Assembly: GCA_035937155.1 (NCBI GenBank)
Contig: DASYVJ010000072.1
Span: 1-64,000, forward strand
Direction: 5' to 3'
Source: Palsa-870 sp035937155
GTDB lineage: Bacteria; Chloroflexota; Dormibacteria; Dormibacterales; Dormibacteraceae
Length of the DNA: 64,000 nt
The notes under the pieces were generated by a model. That model was not told the DNA's origin and ran no database searches. It saw only the letters and a program-made list of their open reading frames with translations. Made by a program: the position numbers and the translations under genes. Positions 60,085 to 64,000 of this stretch are shown piece after piece. How positions within the stretch are numbered: the first letter of the stretch is position 1; each line of letters opens with the position of its first letter.

Positions 60085-61593
60085 ATGGCTGATTCGACGG
60101 CGCGCGTACAGACCGATCTGAAGCCCGAGGCGCTCGGACTCGTGGCCGTGACCATGCAGGCAATCACCCACATCGCGCCGGCTATCGCCGCCCTGTTCTT
60201 CACGCAGTTCCTGGTCAGCCTTGCGGGTTTGACCTCGCCACTGGCTTACGTGTTCGCCGTCTTGCTCGTGCTCATGCTGGGCAACACTCTCATCCAGTTC
60301 TCGCGCCACCTGCCCTCGGCAGGGGGCTACTACACGTACGTGAGCCGCGCGCTCGGCGCGCGGGCCGGCTTCCTGACCTCATGGATGTTCATCCTGTACT
60401 CGCCGATGGCCGGTGGGGTGGTCTGCGGCTTCTTCGGCTTCATCGTGGCGGGTGAGCTGAAGACGAGCTACGGATGGGACGTCCCCTGGCTGTGGTGGGT
60501 GAGCGTGGTCGTCTTCGCTCTATTGGTGGCCTTCCTGCAGTACCGCGGCATCGAGCTGTCGGCACGAACGTTGCTCATCGCCGGCGGCGCCGAGATCCTG
60601 ATCGTGCTCGCCCTCGCCGTGACCGGTTTCACCCATGCGGGCCCCGGTGGATTCTCGGTCGGAGTCTTCAACCCCGGCAACGTCAGCGGCAATGCCCTTG
60701 GCCTTTCCGGTTTCACGCTCGGCATCGTGCTCGCAGTTCAGGGCCTGACCGGATGGGAGGCGGCGGCGCCTTTGGCTGAGGAGACCGTCGACCCCAAGAG
60801 GAACACTCCACGAGCAACCCTGCTCTCGATCTGCATTCTCGGTGTGTTCCTGGTGTTCACCTACTGGGGCATCATCACCGGCTTCGGGGTGGACAACATC
60901 AAGGGCATTGTCAACTCGCCCGACCTGCCGGGCCTCGCGCTCGCGCGCAACGTCTGGGGCAGCGGCTGGTGGTTGATTCTGCTCGCGTTCATGTCCTCGA
61001 CGTTCGCGGTCACTCTGGCGACGGCCAACGTGAGCACCCGCATGTGGTACAGCTTGGGCCGCAACGGAGCATTTCCGAAGCTGTTTTCCAAGACCCATCC
61101 GGTCCACAAGACGCCGACCAACGCGATCTACGCGCAGGCGATCCTTACCCTTGGGAGCGGAATTATCGCGGGAGCTATCTGGCGCTCTGACGTGGCCTTC
61201 TTCCTGCTCAGCGGCCTGATCCTCGTCATCGGGGTCTCGTTCGTGTACCTCATGGCGAACGTCGGAGTGATCGTCTACTACTGGCGAGAGCGGAAGTCGG
61301 AGTTCAACTGGTTGTTTCACTTCATCTTCCCGGTCGTCTCCGGCGCCGTCCTGATCTACGCCCTGGCGGAATCGTTCCCTCCGTTCTGCCCGCCGCAGAA
61401 CTGCCCGGCGCTGCCCAACTCCTCCGCACCAATCGTCACCGGGATTTGGCTCCTGCTGGGCATCCTGGTGCTCGTGTACTTCTACGTCAGCAAGCGCGAC
61501 AAATGGATCGGCACCGCGGGCGCCGCTTTGGGAGAGAGCGAGGACGACATGGCGATGGCGAGAGTCGGACCGGGGGCGACCGCCAAGGTCTAG
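60085..61593 (+). CDS. APC family amino acid/polyamine-type permease
   Basis: A 502-residue protein with about 12 membrane helices. The first helix has the APC pattern (GLVAVTMQAITHIAPAIA), followed by LPSAGGYYTYVSRALG and GWEAAAPLAEETVDPKRNTPRA. APC members import amino acids and related compounds, so the substrate of this cluster may be an amino- or acid-containing sugar derivative. ATG 60085 lies 11 nt after a GGGAGGGGG run. A bipartite operator is located directly upstream. Confidence 0.88.
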   Translation: MADSTARVQTDLKPEALGLVAVTMQAITHIAPAIAALFFTQFLVSLAGLTSPLAYVFAVLLVLMLGNTLIQFSRHLPSAGGYYTYVSRALGARAGFLTSWMFILYSPMAGGVVCGFFGFIVAGELKTSYGWDVPWLWWVSVVVFALLVAFLQYRGIELSARTLLIAGGAEILIVLALAVTGFTHAGPGGFSVGVFNPGNVSGNALGLSGFTLGIVLAVQGLTGWEAAAPLAEETVDPKRNTPRATLLSICILGVFLVFTYWGIITGFGVDNIKGIVNSPDLPGLALARNVWGSGWWLILLAFMSSTFAVTLATANVSTRMWYSLGRNGAFPKLFSKTHPVHKTPTNAIYAQAILTLGSGIIAGAIWRSDVAFFLLSGLILVIGVSFVYLMANVGVIVYYWRERKSEFNWLFHFIFPVVSGAVLIYALAESFPPFCPPQNCPALPNSSAPIVTGIWLLLGILVLVYFYVSKRDKWIGTAGAALGESEDDMAMARVGPGATAKV

Positions 61594-61611
61594 GTTCAAT
61601 CGGGGGATACC

Positions 61612-62730
61612 ATGCCGTCGATAAACGGTAAGGGGCTGACCCGGCGCGATCTGATGCGCCGGGTCGGTCGCCTCGAACAGCTCGCGGGCGTTCGGCTGGT
61701 CACGCTCGGCGACGGCGTCGAGCGCGGTGTGCGTGTGCTCGAGTTCCGGACCGGCGCCGGCTACAGCTTCGACGTGCTCGTCGACCGGTCGATGGATGTC
61801 GGCCGGTGCGAGTTCAATGGACGTTCGCTCACCTGGCTCTCGCCGACCGGCGTCGTCGGCCCGTGGCTCACCGAGCCGATGGGTCTTGGCTGGTTTCGGA
61901 GCTGGGGCGGCGGCATGCTGGTGACATGCGGCCTCGATCACACCCTCCTCGGCGGGGTCGACGACGCCTCGAATTTCCACCAGCTCGTCAAGCCGACTGA
62001 GGAGTACGGACTGCATGGCCGGATCGGCTTCATGCCTGCGCGCCTGAGCGGCTATGGCGAGCGCTGGGATGGCGACGAGTGTGTTCTGTGGGCTGAGGGG
62101 GTCGTTCGGCAGGCGGCCGTTTACGGCGAGACGATGGAGCTGCGCCGGCGGATCGAAGCCCGGGTTGGGGAGAGCCGCTTCACGGTTCAGGACGAAGTAG
62201 TCAATGTCGGCTTCGATCCCACCACCCATATGTACCTGTATCACGTGAACGTCGGCTGGCCTGTCGTCGATGAGGGCGCCGAGTACCTGATCCCGGCTCC
62301 GCCCGGCGTGCCGGTTGCCGAGTACCCGACGCGCGATTACAGGCGTCTCACAGAGCCCAACAAGGGCTTTCCGGAGGAGTGCTACGAGCACGCGGTGATA
62401 CCGGAGTCCGGCGGGACGGTGCCTGTGGCCATCGTGAACCGCGACCTGGGGCTCGGCGCTTATCAGGTCTACAAGAAGGACCAGTTCCCCTTCCACACGA
62501 TGTGGCGCATGCTCGGCGAAGGCACCTACGGGGTGGCGATGGAACCGACCACCAATCGCGACGCGGGACGCTACGATGCCAGGGAGCGCGGCGAGCTCGC
62601 TTACCTGGCTCCCGGCGAGGCGCGCACATATGACCTCGAGATCGGGGTGCTGGACGGCGCGGCCGCCATCGATGCGTTCGCGGCGCGGGTTGACGCGCTC
62701 ACCACGAGCACGGCGGACCACCATGCCTGA
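61612..62730 (+). CDS. DUF4432 (aldose 1-epimerase-like) protein
   Basis: A 372-residue protein of the galactose-mutarotase-like superfamily: DVLVDRSMDVGRCEFNGRSLTW, HGRIGFMPA and a His in YLYHVNVGWPV. DUF4432 members are typically found with sugar catabolism genes and may act as mutarotases. ATG 61612 follows the permease gene by 18 nt. Its last 8 nt overlap the next gene. Confidence 0.82.
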   Translation: MPSINGKGLTRRDLMRRVGRLEQLAGVRLVTLGDGVERGVRVLEFRTGAGYSFDVLVDRSMDVGRCEFNGRSLTWLSPTGVVGPWLTEPMGLGWFRSWGGGMLVTCGLDHTLLGGVDDASNFHQLVKPTEEYGLHGRIGFMPARLSGYGERWDGDECVLWAEGVVRQAAVYGETMELRRRIEARVGESRFTVQDEVVNVGFDPTTHMYLYHVNVGWPVVDEGAEYLIPAPPGVPVAEYPTRDYRRLTEPNKGFPEECYEHAVIPESGGTVPVAIVNRDLGLGAYQVYKKDQFPFHTMWRMLGEGTYGVAMEPTTNRDAGRYDARERGELAYLAPGEARTYDLEIGVLDGAAAIDAFAARVDALTTSTADHHA

Positions 62731-63880
62731 GGTCGCACCCGCGGCCGGCACGATCCAGGAAACACGGGATCGCGTGAAGCGCGCCTACGGCTCAGCCATC
62801 GGGCGGAACCCGCGCGACCTGGTCACCCCCGCGCTCGTCCTGGACCTGCCGGCGGCCCGCCGCAACATCGCGAAGATGGCCGACCGGCTGAAGACGATGC
62901 CGGCCAAGCTCCGTCCGCACATCAAGGTTCACAAGAGCCCCGAGCTCGCGCGGATGCAGGTGGATGCGGGCGCCATCGGCATCTCGACCGCCACGGTATG
63001 GGAAGCAATCGTGATGGTGCGCAGCGGCCTCGACAGCATCTTCGTCGTCAACACGGTCGCGGGCCGCGAGAAGCTCGCCGCCCTGGCGGACATCGCGCGC
63101 GACGCCGAGGTGATGATCGCCGTGGACAACGCGCAGAACGCTGCCGACATCGCGGCCGCGGCTCGAGCCGCCGGAAGCACTGTTGGCCTCCTCATCGAGG
63201 TCGACACGGGCATGGACCGCGCCGGCGTGGACACGCCCGAGCAGGCTGTCGAGCTTGCTCGCCGGCTCGTTGGATTGGATGGCGTCAAGCTCCTGGGTGT
63301 GACTGGATACGAAGGTCATTGCTCGCTGACCCCAGATCGCGACCTGCGGGCAGAGAGGCAGCGGACGGCAATGGACCTGCTGGTAGACGCAGCCGAAAAG
63401 ATCAGGGCGGCGGGTTTTCCCAGCCCAATCGTTTCCGCGGGCGGCACGGCTACCTGGGACTGGACCGCCACCACCCCGGGAGTCACGGAGATCCAGGCGG
63501 GGTCTTATGCGGTCATGGACAATTTTCACTCCCCCATGGCAGGCGACTTCGAGAAGGCGCTGACCGTCCTCGCCACCGTCATCAGCCGCCCGCCCGACCG
63601 CGTGATCGTCGACGCGGGTAACAAGTCCCTCGGGGCGCCGACCCTGACAACCATGCGCGGCCATGACCTCACAGTCATGCGTGTCGACGAGGAGCACGGC
63701 ATCTTCGTCGCGGAGGCGAGCTACCCGCTCCATGTCGGCGATGTCGTCGAGCTGGTGCCCGGCTACGCGCCCGGCACGGTCAACTGGTATGACGTTTATT
63801 ACGTGGTCGAGGGCGATCGGGTTGTCGACGTGTGGCCGGTGATCCCCCGAGGTCCCGGCCACGGCGGGTTGATCGGATGA
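62723..63880 (+). CDS. Alanine racemase-like / D-threonine aldolase-like PLP enzyme
   Basis: A 385-residue fold-type III PLP enzyme. The PLP lysine is in LRPHIKVHKSPELA and the C-terminal metal segment near VDEEHGIF. Both match the D-threonine aldolase/D-serine dehydratase group. It cleaves or dehydrates a beta-hydroxy D-amino acid. ATG 62723 overlaps the DUF4432 stop by 8 nt. Together with an APC permease it suggests that the pathway uses an amino acid-like compound. Confidence 0.86.
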   Translation: MPEVAPAAGTIQETRDRVKRAYGSAIGRNPRDLVTPALVLDLPAARRNIAKMADRLKTMPAKLRPHIKVHKSPELARMQVDAGAIGISTATVWEAIVMVRSGLDSIFVVNTVAGREKLAALADIARDAEVMIAVDNAQNAADIAAAARAAGSTVGLLIEVDTGMDRAGVDTPEQAVELARRLVGLDGVKLLGVTGYEGHCSLTPDRDLRAERQRTAMDLLVDAAEKIRAAGFPSPIVSAGGTATWDWTATTPGVTEIQAGSYAVMDNFHSPMAGDFEKALTVLATVISRPPDRVIVDAGNKSLGAPTLTTMRGHDLTVMRVDEEHGIFVAEASYPLHVGDVVELVPGYAPGTVNWYDVYYVVEGDRVVDVWPVIPRGPGHGGLIG

Positions 63881-64000
63881 GCGCCCCGGCGATGAGGTTT
63901 GAGGGCAAGGGCGTGGTCGTCACCGGTGCCGCGCAGGGCATCGGCCGTGCCGTCGCCACCGCATTCGCCGCCGAGGGAGCCGGGGTCGTCCTGCTCGACA
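63877..64000 (+). CDS. Short-chain dehydrogenase/reductase 3 (partial)
   Basis: The first 41 residues of an SDR (VVVTGAAQGIGRAVATAF), cut by the window end. ATG 63877 overlaps the preceding stop (ATGA), so the cluster continues beyond the window. Confidence 0.85.
   Translation, partial: MSAPAMRFEGKGVVVTGAAQGIGRAVATAFAAEGAGVVLLD

Noticed and set aside
60520..62751. 743-codon minus-strand frame
   Set aside because: Antisense shadow of the permease and DUF4432 genes, with the charged, low-hydrophobic composition typical of high-GC shadow frames.

Overview
The window looks like a piece of a high-GC chromosome from an uncultured soil-type bacterium of the Terrabacteria group. I lean to Chloroflexota or Candidatus Dormibacterota rather than Actinobacteria. 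The reasons are the high GC, very frequent TTG and GTG starts with 1-8 nt start/stop overlaps, tandem DUF5679 mini-proteins, an rpsF-ssb-rpsR cluster without rplI behind it, and a plant-like class II ketol-acid reductoisomerase. This placement is inference; no rRNA gene is present.

Region 1 (1-25.7 kb) reads as ordinary chromosome. It holds an unusual HD-GYP/MFS fusion, an AI-2E permease, a metallophosphoesterase, a GT87-GT2 fusion glycosyltransferase, stress and potassium-regulation (RCK) genes and two DUF5679 genes with their own terminators. A tight PHP-PfkB-macro domain operon follows, then an FAD glycerol-3-phosphate dehydrogenase with a 4Fe-4S partner, an EF-G-like GTPase, a prolidase and an autoregulated-looking XRE gene. 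The stretch ends with rpsF-ssb-rpsR, a serine-pathway pair (class V aminotransferase and serA), DUF1015, a zinc ribbon and trxA.

Region 2 (25.8-47.8 kb) starts at an intact selenocysteine tRNA gene (selC). It is an accretion zone: three long 3'-half copies of selC, two short copies of its 3' end, and eight copies of a tail motif (TGACAGCC-N4-TGACAGCC, some degenerate or solo) cut the DNA into cassettes. Cargo includes a SnoaL/NmrA pair with a divergent XRE-NB-ARC regulator, a large nucleotide cyclase-NB-ARC-TPR protein, broken SCP2 and cyclase fragments, an S41 peptidase convergent with a low-GC two-lobed retropepsin-like protease, a transposase remnant, a GH13 enzyme and a LysM-M23 peptidase. 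One cassette holds core leucine/valine/phenylalanine genes: leuA behind a leucine-rich leader peptide and attenuator, a TPP enzyme, and pheA-ilvC in convergent orientation. No integrase gene was recognised in the window.

Region 3 (47.8-64 kb) opens with a second copy of the large cyclase regulator, whose upstream DNA is nearly identical to that of the first. Smaller genes follow (EthD with a frameshift, a SMP-30-like propeller, a truncated DinB-like gene, SRPBCC). Then comes a long, tightly packed carbohydrate-catabolism cluster: two SDRs, a sugar isomerase/epimerase, an LsrF-type aldolase, an Rpe-type epimerase, a SIS-type hexuloisomerase, a SorC regulator, an NAD epimerase, an APC permease, DUF4432, an alanine racemase-like enzyme and a partial SDR. 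Two promoters in this cluster share an identical bipartite operator at the predicted transcription start, which suggests one local regulator, probably the SorC protein. The substrate is unknown.
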